Source: Polytrichum commune (lineage: Eukaryota; Streptophyta; Polytrichopsida; Polytrichales; Polytrichaceae). Taken from it: a DNA stretch of 60,000 nt. Under the pieces are notes generated by a model. That model was not told the origin of the DNA. It did no database searches and was given only the letters and a program-made list of their open reading frames with translations. This document shows positions 23,461-36,400 of this stretch, in pieces. Position 1 is the first letter of the stretch, and the number at the start of each line of letters is the position of its first letter. Location: the NCBI GenBank assembly GCA_950295325.1, contig OX485806.1, positions 58,463,169 through 58,523,168 of the forward strand, given 5' to 3'. Both the position numbers and the translations under genes were made by a program.

Positions 23461-25700
23461 CCCTCAAGAGCTATGTCACGGTATGCGGCGTCGGCGGCCG
23501 CACCTTATCCGTTAGGCTTCATCCATTTAGAGTTGGATGGATAAACCTTAGTTTTGGAAAGTGAGGCTCCTAAGTGAGGAGCCTCCTTCTTGGCTTGGCA
23601 TTCTTGCCAAGTCAAGTCTTGTGAGTTAGTGTGTGGAGAGAGCTTGTGTGAGGTGTAGATTGCATGATTTTGCAATAAATCTTGAGTTCTTCTCCCTCTA
23701 CTTACACTATTGGATTCTCCCTTGGTGGAGTGAGAGATAGCTTGACTAATTGTGTGCATTTGAAGAGAGATTTAGAGCTTTTATGAGTGTTCTACTCTCT
23801 TCCTTCTCACTTGGCAAGAATGCATTTCATTTTTGATATTTTCTTCTTCACTCTTGAGATTTGACGCGCAAGAGGGACGTGAAAACATGAAGTGACGCAG
23901 TTGTGAAGTTGGGAAGCGAGAACACTGCGGATTTGCGAAACAACATGAAGAATGCTTGCTTGTGAAGGTCACTTCAAGGTGAATTGTGGTGATAAAATAT
24001 TCAATCTTCCACGGAATTTCTTGTCATTTTTCCACTTGCAAGCTTGAATTCATATCATTGAGCTTGTGAAGAACATTCTTGATTCATTCAAGTACAAATT
24101 CATTGAAAAAAAATTAAAATTTTTGAACTTGGAGGAGAGGAGGAGGAGCCGACTCGGGAACCGAAGCCCCTGGCCAGCTCCTCTGCTGCGCCAAGGTTTG
24201 GCGGCGGCTCGGCGGCACACCGCAGCACGCGGCGTTAGCCCGCGGCACACGGCGGCGGGCCTTCCCCTTTCTTTCCCTCTGGCTCCCCCCTCCCCCTTTC
24301 TCACCCACTCCCTACCTCCCCCCTCGGTACCTTTCCCCTCCCTACCTCCCCCCCCTGCCTACTCCCCCTCTCACCTTCTTCCCCCCTCCCCATTACACCC
24401 CCCTTAGCCTAAGTACAAGGCCCCCCCTTTACCTAAGCCCTCCCTTCCCCTGCAACAACAGCTGTTGTGGGGGGGTGGGGGTTTTTTTTTTTTTTTTTTT
24501 TCAACAAAGAGAGAAAGATGAGTTTACTGTAGTTTTTAACATTATATTTTTTTATTTGTATTTCTACAAAATACAAGAACCTTACTTTTTGTATTTTTGA
24601 ATACAAAAAAAATCAAATCAAGTGTAACCTACAATACAAACTCCTTGGGTCAAAGAGAGATATATCTTGATGGAGACATGCATCATGGGTGTTGGGGGTA
24701 TTCAAAATTTCAAGAGTGTGAAATTTTTGGATTTATGAATAACAAACTTCGGCGAACATATTGAGAGCATCTTCTTGAGTTCCTTGGGCGTTGTGCAAAA
24801 TTTGGTACCAAATCATTTTGGTTGGGAGGGGTGGAGCATTGCGAGAGAAGTTCGCGGGAGTACCTGGCAACACGCGGAGGGCGTGGGATTGCGGCGAATT
24901 CGCAATTGGCTTCTTCTTCTTCCACATTGACTTGGTAGGGGTACTGGGAATATGAGGGATTTTCATTTTCTTTTGGTTAAATTGGGGGCAAGACATGGGT
25001 ATTGGGTTTATTTGGGGAAAGGTGTAGGATTTATTTTGGGTTAGGTTTATTAGATTGTTGTCGGGATTTATTTGGGGATAGATTTATTAGATTGGTTGGG
25101 ATAGGTTTATAGATTGTTGAGGGATTGCCTAGGGGTGGAGCATGGCATATGGAATCACCATTTGACTTAACAAGATAATTGTTAAGAGCGAATTGTGTTA
25201 AGAAACATGGATTCCATGGACTTCAGGGAAGAGAGGATTTTATGTTGTAGTACTAGATGAGAGATGTGCTTATGCGATTTATTTATTTTAAGTAACAAGG
25301 GCTCTTCATTTTGACCACCAACCGTAGGCGGGTGCCGGTTGGTCGCGGTCGCTTTCAAGTTTTGTTTAAGTGTTGTGTTGGGGAAGACGATCCAGTGCTG
25401 TTATTGCATTGTTTCTTGTATTTTATTGTGGTACCTTCCCCTGTGGTAGGTTAGTTGTGCTGGATTGTTCCAGCACTGCCCCATTTGTGTTGTCCTATAT
25501 TGTGATAGGGTATTGTGGGGGTGAGGTCGGAGTAATGACCGACGAGACCCTTGTGTGTCCACCAAGTGGGCGGTGCTTGTTTTTCCTTATGGTGAGGCTG
25601 GGTTGATGACCAGCAGACTATAAGTTTGGTGGTGTTTGCAGGTGCAGGTTGTCTTTCACCTATCAACCCTTTACTTTTACACCACATTAGTTTAGGTTGT
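23461..25700. other. Non-coding segment; may contain the 5' LTR of G2
   Basis: 23461-24110 has no recognised gene. 24110-24480 is GC-rich and very C-rich, followed by a T-run at 24482-24502. 24500-25300 is AT-rich. 25300-25690 directly precedes a tRNA-primer-like site and gag, so it is the likely right end of the G2 5' LTR. No left boundary could be set because the 3' LTR of G2 is truncated. Confidence 0.35.
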
Positions 25701-25719
25701 TGGCTCCGGGACCGAACCC
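25701..25719 (+). promoter_or_regulatory. Possible primer-binding site of gypsy element G2
   Basis: TGGCTCCGGGACCGAACCC starts with TGG and contains the complement of a tRNA T-arm (GGTTCGGTCC). It lies 12 bp before the gag ATG at 25731. A matching tRNA was not identified. Confidence 0.45.
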
Positions 25720-25730
25720 ATTGCGGGTTT

Positions 25731-27480
25731 ATGGTTACAACGCGGAGCCAACATTATCATTCTCCATCTCCGGCATCATCGCAAGGTCGATCCTCGGACC
25801 TTTTGGACACTGAACCAGTGGTAACACCCAACGAGGTTTTTCAGCCTACTTTGGCGTGGGGGACTACCACTTGGTCTCACGTCCTTTGGGTGGGATCCTT
25901 CGACGAGATGCAGGAGGAGACGCGAGGCGGCATCCGAGACCAATTTTCTAGTCGAGCGGGGACCATTTCCCTGCAAGATTGGAAAATTTGGTTCAGGACA
26001 TGGATGAGGTAGAAGCACCAACGGAATACCAATTTCAACGACTGGTATGTGTTCGAGCTTCTACCTCAGCATTTGGAGCACGAAGCTCTTCAGACCTATG
26101 AGCAGTGGACGGAGGCCCATTGGATGGAGTTGCGCCAAGTTGAGCGGTACTGGGAGACTCGAGTTGAGTTGGTATCCGCATTAAAGGAAGGTGCAACTTC
26201 CAGTTTGATGGTTGTTCCTCAGGTGAAGACGGAGGTACCAGAGGGAGTATATGTGGTAGATGTGTTGGGAGCTTCTCCTGTTGATCCCACAGCTCAGGGT
26301 CATGCTCCCACAGCGGCGAGTACATCGAGTCCAATTCTTCCACTATCTCGTTATGCCCAGATTACCCAGGCGGCTTTAGCCTCTTTAGGGGCTCTGCCCG
26401 ATTTTGAGCCATTGCGGGCATTTGAGCTCCATCTACAGGAGGAGTACGAAGGTTTCCGTCGAGACCAAATGCAGCCGATACACGATTTCAGACGGGAGAA
26501 GGACGATACATCTCGTACCATGTATACGAGGTTGGCGAGATTTGCCAGGGAATCTGGAGGTGTGTTCGCGGAAAGTCAATTGGTGAAGGTGTTTTTGTCA
26601 AAGATTGACAAACGCCTTCTTGACTTGGCGTTGCCCAGGATCATCATGGAGTTTGGTGGTCGGGCGACACTCGCAGAGGCATTCGCCGTGGTGGAGCAGT
26701 GTGATCGTGCATTGTGTCAACACGATGCCATTGATTTGGTGTCCCTGCTAGTAGATTCTAGCAAATCCCGTAGAATTCCAGTAGCGGCTGCGGGATTGGC
26801 GGAGGCCGAGGTGGACAAGACCATGTATTGTTGGTCTTGTGGGCAGGCCGGCCACGCTAAGAAGGATTGTCCTTCGAAGCAAAAGCTAGCCCAGATCGTA
26901 GGTAATCTGAAGCGGAAACCATTTGTTCCTGCTAAGGATTCGACAAAGGGCACGGGTAAACATTTACCCAAGCAGTTGAAGTGTTCCCATTGTGGGCGGA
27001 ACAATCACGCAGTGGAGAACTGCTTTGTTCTCCATCCTGAGTCCAACCGGGAGAAGACGTTGGAGCCATGGAGCCATGGAGGAGAGGTTCAAAAGCTTGG
27101 CGTCATCCGGTCAAATCTTGGCCTCACCGTCTTCCTCTGGAGCTCAGGCTAGTTCTTCCACTCCGGATTATTATATGTTCGGAGCCTCAAGCGAGGTGGT
27201 GAGTTCCGCAGCCGTGTCACAAGCCATACCTTCGACCACAGGTTAGTATGTGGTAAGCTTGCGAGCTCGGGACAATGCGCCCGCAGACCAAATTGGTCAG
27301 GCACGACTACCATTATCTTTTGGATTGGCCGATGCCGTCCCTTCTGTTAGTGGTCGTCTTCCGCACGATGAGGTTTCCAATTCAGCGATCGACGTGGCTC
27401 ATACGTTGGCATCCAAGGTGTTGCACACACCTTTTTTTACGACAATAGAGTGGTCGTCGCCAAAGTACTAACCTGCTAAG
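25731..27480 (+). pseudogene. G2 gypsy gag (nucleocapsid with two CCHC knuckles)
   Basis: Starts MVTTRSQHYHSPS. A capsid-like helical region follows (QEEYEGFRRDQMQPI, FLSKIDKRLLDLALP, ATLAEAFAVVEQCDRAL). Two zinc knuckles come next: CWSCGQAGHAKKDC at 26829-26870 and CSHCGRNNHAVENC at 26982-27023. This identifies it as retroelement gag, which packages the RNA. Interruptions are TAG at 26010, an 8-bp tandem duplication (GAGCCATG) near 27060 that shifts the frame, TAG at 27244 and TAA at 27469. All internal stops are TAG or TAA. Gag leads into the protease, as in a gag-pol polyprotein. Confidence 0.8.
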
Positions 27481-28420
27481 GTGTTTCATTTAGCGGGTAG
27501 GATTTTGGAAGGGAAGGCATCCTTACCTTCTCTGACCGTGGCTCAAGCCACTACGGACATCCCTGCTTTTGAAGATCTCGAGGAAGTGGCCAAACAGCGA
27601 GCGAGACTTGCCGCAGAGACCATTGCGTCTTTTGACGCACACACCTTAGATGACAGGGCACCAACCAAGTCTTATGATTCACCTGTATCCGTGGGAGCAA
27701 CTTATCTGTCTGATGTCGCTGTTAGACCTGCCTGCGAGCGCCGCGGCATTCGACTCGGCGTTGTGCGTATGGTGAATGATACCGACATTTTGGTGGTCAG
27801 TCGTACTGGGAGCAATGCTACTCGGGTTGCTCCCCGTTGTATGATGATGGATTCAGGGGCACAACCAGTTATGATCGGCAAGAGGCTTGTCCAAGAATTG
27901 GGGTTGGCGGCCGAGGATTTGGCTTCGTGTCCATTCACCATTGTCACATCCATTGGTCATGTGGAGCGGGCCACGGGTTATACTCGGGAGCCATTACAAC
28001 TTAGCTTCCGAGTGAAGCCTGAAGATCCACCCGCACCTCTTCTTCTTAGGTGTGTGGTGACGGATGTGACCAACTATGACATTTTAGTTGGTCAGCAAGC
28101 ACTTTACCCTTTTGATTTTGGTTTGGACAACTGGACAGTCGAGGCATGGATCCGACCAGGTTGGTCGGCTGGGGATGGCCGTAGGGAACTTATTCCTGTG
28201 GCTTTCGTGGCGGCCGTGACCATAGCACCATTATCCATGGTTTTTGGATGTGGTGCTATTGTGGACACATTGCCTTATGGTTCCGCATTGTTGGAAAAAT
28301 CATTGGCATTCATGGGGAGTACAGACGATCCACGGGAGATGGCACCTAAGGATGCATTAATGCTAAGGACCCCCTTCCTCCTTGGCGTGATTCCGTCGAG
28401 CTATTCCGGAGGTGTGAGAA
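27481..28420 (+). pseudogene. G2 gypsy aspartic protease region
   Basis: Open frame containing the retropepsin signature MDSGAQPVMIGKRL (Asp codon near 27850) and a matching second half DYDILVGQQALYPFDFGL. It would cleave the polyprotein. The N-terminal part (about 27540-27780) contains ARLAAETIASF and a CERRGIRLGVVRM segment of unknown role. A one-base length change in the CCCCC run near 28372 shifts the frame into the downstream methyltransferase domain. Confidence 0.75.
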
Positions 28421-28799
28421 TATTCTTCACTCTCTCACTCCTAGGACACCGGTCATACCGGATGCCCTCTCAGCATTGGCACCATTCATTTTATGGTAGC
28501 CGCCAGACGCGGGAATTATTTTGGTCGAACTGTTTGGGGGCATCGACACGGGCTTAGCGGCCGTATTGGAGGCTGGCCTCACGGTCAGATGGTTTGTCTA
28601 TGTGGACAACTCTCAAGTGTCCACCCGTGTGGCTCGTCACCATCTTCACCAATTGATGGTATTGTACCCCCAGCAGTTACCTCCAACTGCCATTCGTGGG
28701 TGTTTTTCACGTCTCCCTCGTGATGTCACACTCATTAGTGACGCTGACTTACGACACTTGGGTCCGGTGGATATGGCAATTGTGGGAGCTGGCCGAGGT
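28421..28799 (+). pseudogene. G2 DNA cytosine-5 methyltransferase domain, N-terminal half
   Basis: Located between protease and RT of the same element. Reads ILVELFGGIDTGLAAVLEAG, which matches motif I (FxGxxxG, adenosylmethionine binding) of C5 methyltransferases. It continues through RWFVYVDNSQVSTRVA (motif II-like) and VDMAIVGAG (approach to motif IV). One TAG lies at 28497. The catalytic PCQ loop expected right after VDxxxxG is not present. The domain is cut at 28799 by the 14.8-kb transposon and resumes in frame at 43630. Cytosine methyltransferases inside gypsy elements are known from charophyte algae (de Mendoza and co-workers, 2018), so this is very probably an element gene, not a host gene. 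Confidence 0.75.
28796..28799. repeat. Target-site duplication AGGT, left copy
   Basis: AGGT precedes the left TIR and recurs at 43626-43629 directly after the right TIR. Removing the element plus one AGGT restores an open frame across the methyltransferase domain, which confirms the boundaries. Confidence 0.85.
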
Positions 28800-28827
28800 A
28801 ACACTATATTCGTTAAATTGAGACTTT

Positions 28828-28974
28828 TTGGGCATTTTGAGACATTCATATAAATAAGAACAAGGATAAATGGAACACATATTGGTGAAAGTTGTAAGAT
28901 GCGAACACTTTGAAGCGGGTGTTTAGACCAAGAACCCCATTAATAACTCATATTTGTGATGGTATAGGATGGGC
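28828..28974. other. Left subterminal region of the 14.8-kb element, no gene
   Basis: Short AT-rich sequence between the TIR and the subterminal tandem repeat. No coding signal. Confidence 0.5.
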
Positions 28975-29380
28975 AATCGAAACCTTAGACCAAATTGAAG
29001 GGGACATCTTAAAACATTCATATTAATGCACACAAAATATGAGAGCTTGTATGAATATGGTTTAGGTAAGGCAATCCAAACCATAGATCTTATTGAAGGG
29101 AAAATCTTAAAACATTCATATTAATGCACACAAAATATGAGAGCTTGTATGAATATGGTTTAGGTAGGGCACTCCAAACCATAGATCTTATTGAAGGGAA
29201 AATCTTGAAACATTCATATTAATGCACACAAAATATGAGAGTTTGTAATGTATGGTTTAGGTAGGGCACTCCAAACCATAGATCTTATTAAAGGGGAAAT
29301 CTTAAAACATTCATATTAATGCACACAATAAGGCACTCCAAACCTTAGACCATATTGAAGGCAAAATCATGTGACACTTA
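28975..29380. repeat. Left subterminal tandem repeat, about four units of 94-98 bp
   Basis: Units share AACCATAGATCTTATTGAAG, AAAACATTCATATTAATGCA and GGTTTAGGTAGGGCACTCC. The GGTAGGGCACTCCAAAC motif recurs near 28975, 29070, 29164, 29262 and, in part, 29332. It is matched in inverted orientation by AGTTTGGAGTGCTCTACCC near 43410 and GTTGAGTGCTCTACC near 43454 at the other end. Such subterminal motifs commonly bind transposase. Confidence 0.8.
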
Positions 29381-29512
29381 TATTATTGCAAAAAAAACAA
29401 AAAAACAAAGTATGGCACGTAAAATGCATAGCATGCTAACACCACACATCCATTGGATAGTGCGACCCAAAATCATATTGCCTATGGTCTAAAACCCTAC
29501 GCCTACTATGGC

Positions 29513-30316
29513 CTATCTAGCCTCGGAGACTGCCTCTATCTCTTTTGCCTTTTTTTCTTTTGCCTCTTTTGTTTTTGCTTCTTTTTCTTTTGTTGCGACT
29601 TCTTTTGCTCGCATTGCTTCAACATTCCTGAAAATCTCCGCCCCGCGACTATAGCCATTTTTGGGTTGACCGCCCTCTATAACACATTTTGGATTCCGTC
29701 GGCCGCCCGAATTATACGACGAAGAATTCGAATACGATGAAGTGGACTGTCTTGCATTTCTGGTCATGGAGTAAAAACGCTCCAACTCGACGGACACACT
29801 AGACCGCATAGGTTTATGGGTGGGAGCAACCTGCAACGCGTGAATGCAAGAACACACGTGTTAGTTTAGGGAGGATGACCCAAACGTGTCACACGTTCAT
29901 TTTTTAAGTGCGAGATGATTGTAATGCGCGGATAACCATGTTTAGGGGGGGGGGGGGTTCACCTTGTCACCGGGGGCGATCCCGTCGGAGTCGGCGAGGA
30001 GGGGCAATGCGTCCCGCAAAGGAATAGGAAGGGTTCCACTCTTCGTTGGCCGAGCGTCCATCCGCAGCCGCCGTTGAGGTGTACTACTGCCGCCGGGCCG
30101 AGAGGGGGACGTCCGGACGCATTTGCGATTTATGCCCTTGAGCGGCGACGGGGACGCAGATTGCCGGAAGATTTGCTTGGGTGGGGGGCTATCGACGACG
30201 CCGGCGTCAAGAGGCTCCTTGGAGTAGTCAATGGTCGACGCGGCGTCGTAGACGGTCTCGTAGAAGAAGCTCCCCAAGTCTGACTCGCTGACGATGTCAA
30301 TCGAGGGCTCCAAACG
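29513..30316 (-). CDS. Two further exons of unknown function in the 14.8-kb element
   Basis: Two in-phase exon candidates on the minus strand. 30316-29963 follows a TGCGCCAG acceptor, reads RLEPSIDIVSESDLGSFFYE, contains a Ser/Pro/Arg-rich tail and ends GDK at a GTGAAC donor. 29830-29513 follows GCGTTGCAG, reads VAPTHKPMRSSVSVELERFY and ends in a Lys/Glu/Ala-rich coiled-coil-like tail (AKTKEAKEKKAKEIEAV) before TAG. They lie downstream of the TGA that ends the phosphatase exon, so they are either a separate small gene or former 3' exons of it. No family recognised. Confidence 0.4.
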
Positions 30317-30435
30317 CTGGCGCAAAAAAGGAAACGAAACAAAACCCAAGGGAGGAGGGTTTGATAGAGCGCGTGAAAACCAAGATACATATGAAGCATA
30401 TACTACACAAAATGAAAGGGCGCGCACGCGCGCCC

Positions 30436-30480
30436 ACACACACACACATACATACATACATACACATACAAACACACGTA
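30436..30480. repeat. CA/CATA microsatellite
   Basis: CACACACA followed by CATACATACATA and ACACACGT just downstream of the phosphatase stop codon. Confidence 0.85.
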
Positions 30481-30485
30481 GTGTC

Positions 30486-33400
30486 TCAAATGAGCTTGTT
30501 AAATTTCGTGTGAGATAACAACTCTTTGTACAAATGGTCTCGTGGATCCAAGTATCTCTCGCCTATCGGATTGTTCCTAATAAAATTGTTTACGGGCAGT
30601 CCGCTTCCGCAGAGCGCCTGGAGGTATTTACCAAGGTCTAACAAAAACCGGTCCCGGACCTTCTCGACCGTCCAGGTAGGGCAAACTATGAGGTTGGTCG
30701 TCGGGTTCAACATGTTCTTTGCGGCGCTGTCGTCCACCATGAGCGTGTTCTCCCGGGTGGGACGGACGTCGTAGGGGACGCCAATCAAGGACGGCCGCTG
30801 GTCCCAAAAAATGGGCTTCAAGACCTTGAGATATTGGGGGGAAGCGGGGTTGTTTGGTTTTTTGACGACTTTGCCGTCCGGTGTGTACAATATTCTACAG
30901 GCTTCCTGTGCTAGGACCATGCAGGGGGGCTCGATGCCCTTGAAGATGAACTCCACGACGGCATTGGTGTTCTTGGCCGTCATGGAGCTCCAAACGACCA
31001 CCCACCATCGTTGTTGGGCCAGCTGGAGGAAAGTCCGAAGCCACGGGCGGAGGTGAACTAGCTTGCTCTTTATGAACGTGGGCGGGCCGTCGTAATTCGC
31101 GTCCTCGGGCTTGCAAAAGGGCACCGTGGGGGTCCTCGGGCAATGAACGCATTGGACGAGGACCCCGTTCAGGTCTAACACCAGGAATCGTTTCTTCGGC
31201 CGCGGGGGCGGGGCGGGTAAAATCAGGGGCGCCGCCGCGCTGCCCTCTCTGCTCCTTGGAGATGAGCGTCGGGAAGCCGCTACGCTATGCTCCGAGCCCT
31301 GCGGATACGATCGAGAGAAAACGGTGGGCGACTTATGTCATGCTATATCCAAACGAAGCATTAAAGAAACGAGTGTTCTCGGTGCAAACACAAAACCAGT
31401 TGATTCATTTTGGAGGGGGTGCAACAAGGGATACAAGAGAGGCAAAAGCATAAAACATACATTCAAACACAGGATACAAGTATATAGGAGTAAAAAATGG
31501 CGATTATATTGTATACAATGCTCTATGTACATCTTGATTGGGGGGAGCCGCGTTGAACGATGCGTTCAAACTAGCCTACTTCTACATCTAGCAAAAATTG
31601 AAGAGACGGGCCGCCGTGATGAAGACTTCGTCGCAAGCCGGGGGGTATGTGGACGAACGAATGGTCGGGGGGGTGTGGCGAAGGGCGCGAGTGCCGGGGG
31701 GCGAGGGGGCGACGTGTGCGTGAGTTTAGGGTAGCTAGGGGATACGACCAAGGCAAGAAGTCAAAGACCCAGGGAGTTTGGGTCGACCGACCCAAACTGA
31801 GTGGGGTCAGTGCATTACCTCGCCTTGGTCGTGCCTTGACGACGTGGATGCCGTCACCGCGTGCGCTGCCCCACCTCTGTCACCGCCGCCTCCGACGACG
31901 ACGTCAGCCACAACCTGCTCCTGCAAAGGCTGACTGTCAGGCCTTTGTCCCAACCCAACCTCCGCATGCGCATCATGCATTGGTTCATCGACTGGGTTAG
32001 GAGTAGAGGTATCACCAGGCCCTTCCGGGCCTTCAACATCTAACATGGGCTCGTCCACCGGGGTCTGGTCGGGGACGGGGTTTGGGTCGGCCGACCCAAA
32101 CCCTGCTGCTTGGCGAGCGTCGCTTTGGGACGCTGCAACGTCGGCACTGTTTGGGTCGGACGACCCAAACATGTGGGGGTCGTCCCGCTGGTGGTGTGGG
32201 GGCGAGAGGATGGGAGGCCGGAGCGGCGGGGGTGCCAACGAGCTGGAAGCTCCGGGGACGCGCCAAAGGTTGGGGTCGTCCACCTGCTGGACGGGCGCGT
32301 AAGGGCGGGCGTGCGGCTGCAGCAAGTGCGCGAAGCTGAAGGACTGCTGCGGCGCCGGCCGCGGGCGGATATCCTGTGGAGGGAAGCCTGCGGGCAAGTG
32401 AGGGAATGAACTCAGGGGAGCCATCACCAATCCCTGCGCCAGCATACCCTGGATCACTTGCGTGATCAGGTCCGGTTGGGACGGAGGTGGGGCCATCGCC
32501 CTTTGCCGCTCCTGCTCCAACAGGAGAGCCCTCAACTCCGCGACTTCGTTGCGGACCGAGGGCTCCTCGGCGGCGGCCTTTTGCAATCGGACGCGTTGCT
32601 CCTCGTCTCGGAGCATCTTCGCGTTGGCTTCCTCCACGGTGAGGACCTCGGGTTTCACCTTCACCATCCCGGCGAACGCTGTGGGGGAGGCAGGATCCGA
32701 CCTCAGCCTCTTCGCGAGCTCCATGTCGTCCTTGTCCTCGAAGCTTATGGCGATCGTCTCCTCCACCGCATAGTCGCTGTATAATTTCTTCCCCTTCAGC
32801 ATTCGCCGCTCCCTGAAGGTGGCCGTCGCGTCCCTCGAATACATGTCCTTCGCGTCGGCCACTAGCTTGCTCTGCGGCGTGGCAGCTCGCATGGCCTTCT
32901 TCCGCTGAGGGGCCTCGGATTCTTGAGTGAATCATGTTGCCCCTTCCTCGACCTCCCCCTCCACTTTCTCTGCTTCCTCCTCATCCTCCTCTTCCTCCCC
33001 CTCCTCCGCAACCTCGCCACCTGCTCCCATAGACGGATTGCCCGGATGCAACCCGATGAGCGGCTCTGGCAATTGAACGGGGGCGCGCATGGCGAATTCA
33101 CCCGGGTTGATTCGCCTCGCCATATCCAAAGGATTTTCGCCCCCCTCGACGATCTCTTCGACGTAGGATCCGGGTATCCAGTCGAGGATGTCCATTCTCT
33201 TCGCCAGCGCCTTCTGGGTCCTGTAGAATTGAACATCGGTATCCTCCACATAGGAGTAGATGTTCAACCCAGACATCTGCACAATCCAAATCAATAGTAT
33301 TAGTATCACAAATGAAGAATAAGCAAAAATGACAGCCAAAAAAACAATAATAATTAGTTTGGGTCGCTCGACCCAAACCAGGCATATACATCCACGAGGT

Positions 33401-36400
33401 TAGTTTCTTACCATTGCTGCGAAAACCGGTTTGGAGCCCCCGAAGACGTTGAAGATGAAGTCCCCCCTCTTCGTGAGGGTCCTCATCATCCGCAGGTAAA
33501 AATCCATCCGCAGCTCATCCGCGGGGTAGTTGGCGTACTTCGCCTCGTCGTACAAGCTTCTGCTGGTGCCCAACCCTTCTGAGACTTGGAAAAGTTTTTC
33601 CATCCGGGCTATAGGATGGTTTGGCACCTTCAGCAGCTCAGCTTTGTACACGAAGTACAAGTACAGCACATAGACTATCTTCGTCTTCTTGTCTTTCAAT
33701 GAGATGTACGCCCCCTCCGCCGGTGCAGCAACGTAATGAGATTTTGAGACGGCGTACTCTGGTTGTAATTTACGCACGATCTCGTACACCTGCTCCGCCC
33801 TCCTGTCCTCGACAATCCACAACCAGACATCGACCTCCCTGAATTTGGGGCTGGCGTAGTCCACGAACTTGGTGAAGAACGGCTTGTAAAACGGGGTGCT
33901 CATTGTCCCCTCGAATGACGCTCCAGGAATGTTCCTGAGTCTATCATTCCGAAGGGGAAGCGGTCCCTGGCTGCAGTCCTGATCGCCTTCCTGGCATCAG
34001 AGCCCGGCCAACCTTGGATCTTTAGAGGCTCGAGGGAGACCAAGTTGAAGTGAGCTTCGCCCTCGAACCTAACGATCTTCTTCTCCTTTATAAAGTTGGA
34101 GAAGGCACGCGCGGAGTGTTCGGGAAGCGCCCGGTTCCTCCCCCCCTTCACGAACTTGGACCTGAGGAAGTCGTCTCCCGCCTCCCTCATGAGTGCCGCC
34201 ATGGACGCACTGGTGAACTTGTACTCGGCTTTGAATGCCCTCCAGTGCGCCTCGTCAACCTCTCCGTCCACGATGAGCTTCTTCTCGGGCACCAGCTTGT
34301 GCAGCTCTTGGACGATGGTCGTCTTCTTCTTCCTGTTCTCCGTCCATTCCTTCAAGGTGTAGCATGAAGGGACGAAGATCTTAGGCTTCGTGAAGACGAT
34401 CTTCGGGTGAACCCAGCATCTCTTCGCCGTCGGCTGCATGTGGAGGATGTGGGACGCCGCCTTTCCCACCTCTGTCTCCGAGAGACCTTGAAGAGCTCTG
34501 AAGAACTCCCTCACCAGTGGCTTCATTTGCTTGAAGCGCGTAGTCAGGTTGTACAGAATGTCGGTGTCGGGATCGATGAGGTCTCCCGTCTCGTGTTTTT
34601 CGAAGACAGTCTTCCATTTTGTCCACACGGAGTCGGACGCTGTGATCAAGTAGATTTCTCCTCTTAGCTCGTTATATTTTTTTTGCTTGTGGCTAGCGTT
34701 GTCAATAGAGGAGAATTTATTGATCATCTGGTATTTGAAGTCCTGTACATGAAGTCAAGAACATATGTTAGAGAACACATCATGAAAAAAATGGAATAGC
34801 AGTTTGGGTCGATCCACCCAAACTTTAAATCTAATGAAGACTATAAGACAATCCAGGAGTTTGGGTCGATCCACCCAAACTTTAAATTTCATGAAGACTA
34901 TAAGACAATCCAGGAGTTTGGGTCGATCCACCCAAACTTTAAATCTCATGAAGACTATAAGACAATCCAAGAGTTTGGGTCGATCGACCCAAACTTTAAA
35001 TCTCATGAAGACTATAAGACAATCCAAGAGTTTGGGTCGATCGACCCAAACTACAAAACTTGCGAAGAAAATAAAACAATACAAGAGTTTGGGTCGATCG
35101 ACCCAAACTTACTCACCTCCCATTTTGGGTTCTTGTCTTTTGCATTCTCCCTTTCCTTGGGAGGCCTGCCATAGAACTCCCACACATCCCTCGAGGCCAT
35201 TATATTCCTAATCCTGGATGCCTGATACGCCCTCTTTTTATTTCCCATGTTGAAAAACCTGGAGATGTCACTGAGGACGGTCTCGTTGTCCAACCAAACC
35301 ACCAGTGCCTTCCATACCTTCAGCTTCTCCTTCTGGTTGTTGGGGTCGTCCCATTCAGTCATCAGCTGGATTTTTTTGGAGGCCTCGACACTGTGCTGGC
35401 CGTCAATCAGCCAGAAATCTCCTTTAGAAATCGCCGGCCACATATCAGCCGTAGGCATTCTTTTTAGCCCCTGGGGCATCACGACAATTGTCTGCATGTC
35501 GTCCTTGAACTGCCCGCCCAAGATTTGAGCGACCATCCAGTCGACATAGGCATCCTCCTTGGCTCGGACACATTTTTCAGGTGGCGCAAGGTGGCATTGT
35601 GCAATGTTCACCTCGAACTTGAAATCCCTGCCCATGAAGAAGCAATGGAGGCATTTCGTCTCAAAATTTTCGTTGATTTTTTGAATTTCCCCAGCATCAA
35701 CCTCTTGGCCAGGCTTGGGCATCCGCAACTCTGGCGAAACTGGCTCGGTGGTCATGACTTATGACTCCCTTGCCCTTTTCGACGGGGTCGTCTACCGGCT
35801 TCCTGAAGGCGTTGGCGTCTCGTTGTCAGCCGGAGTCGAGGTAGTGCTCGTTCTCCTAGAATCTGCCGGAACCGCCAGCAGAATCCTCACAGATTGGGGT
35901 TTGGAGGAACCTGCTCCTTCTTCTGTCTTGGCCTTCCGCCTGACAGGTTGTTGCGTTTTTGGTTTGCTTTGCAACGCCTTATTTAAAACCGTGATCGCTT
36001 GTTTCAGTTTTGTGAACCTGCTAGCGACCTTGGTGTTCGATACAGTGCCATCTATGAAGATGGTCTCCGGTTTTATGGTGTCCGGGTCAACGCACGTCTC
36101 CTTGGCGTATAGGGGGTCGAAAGCCTCGGAGAATTGGTGCATGAACATATGCACGTTCTGCACGGCGGAGTTCTCTAGAATAACGTCCACGTGCTCCCCG
36201 AGAGCTTGGACGGAAGCAACCTCCCATCCCGTCAGCGTTGCCCAGGTGTGTTGCTCGTGGGTCCCCACTTTCACCACGAACAAGAGCTTGTACTGGGAGG
36301 CTTTCACAACCTGAACGGACCACGCAAGAACGATCCCATCCTTTGGGACGTATGAATCGTCCTGTGGAGTTTCGTACTCCTCTCAAAGGTGGTCTGGGGC

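Noticed and set aside
32033-32935. 300-residue minus-strand frame and its plus-strand partners at 32045-32784
   Set aside because: Shadows of exon 3, which is supported by splice junctions in phase with exons 2 and 4.
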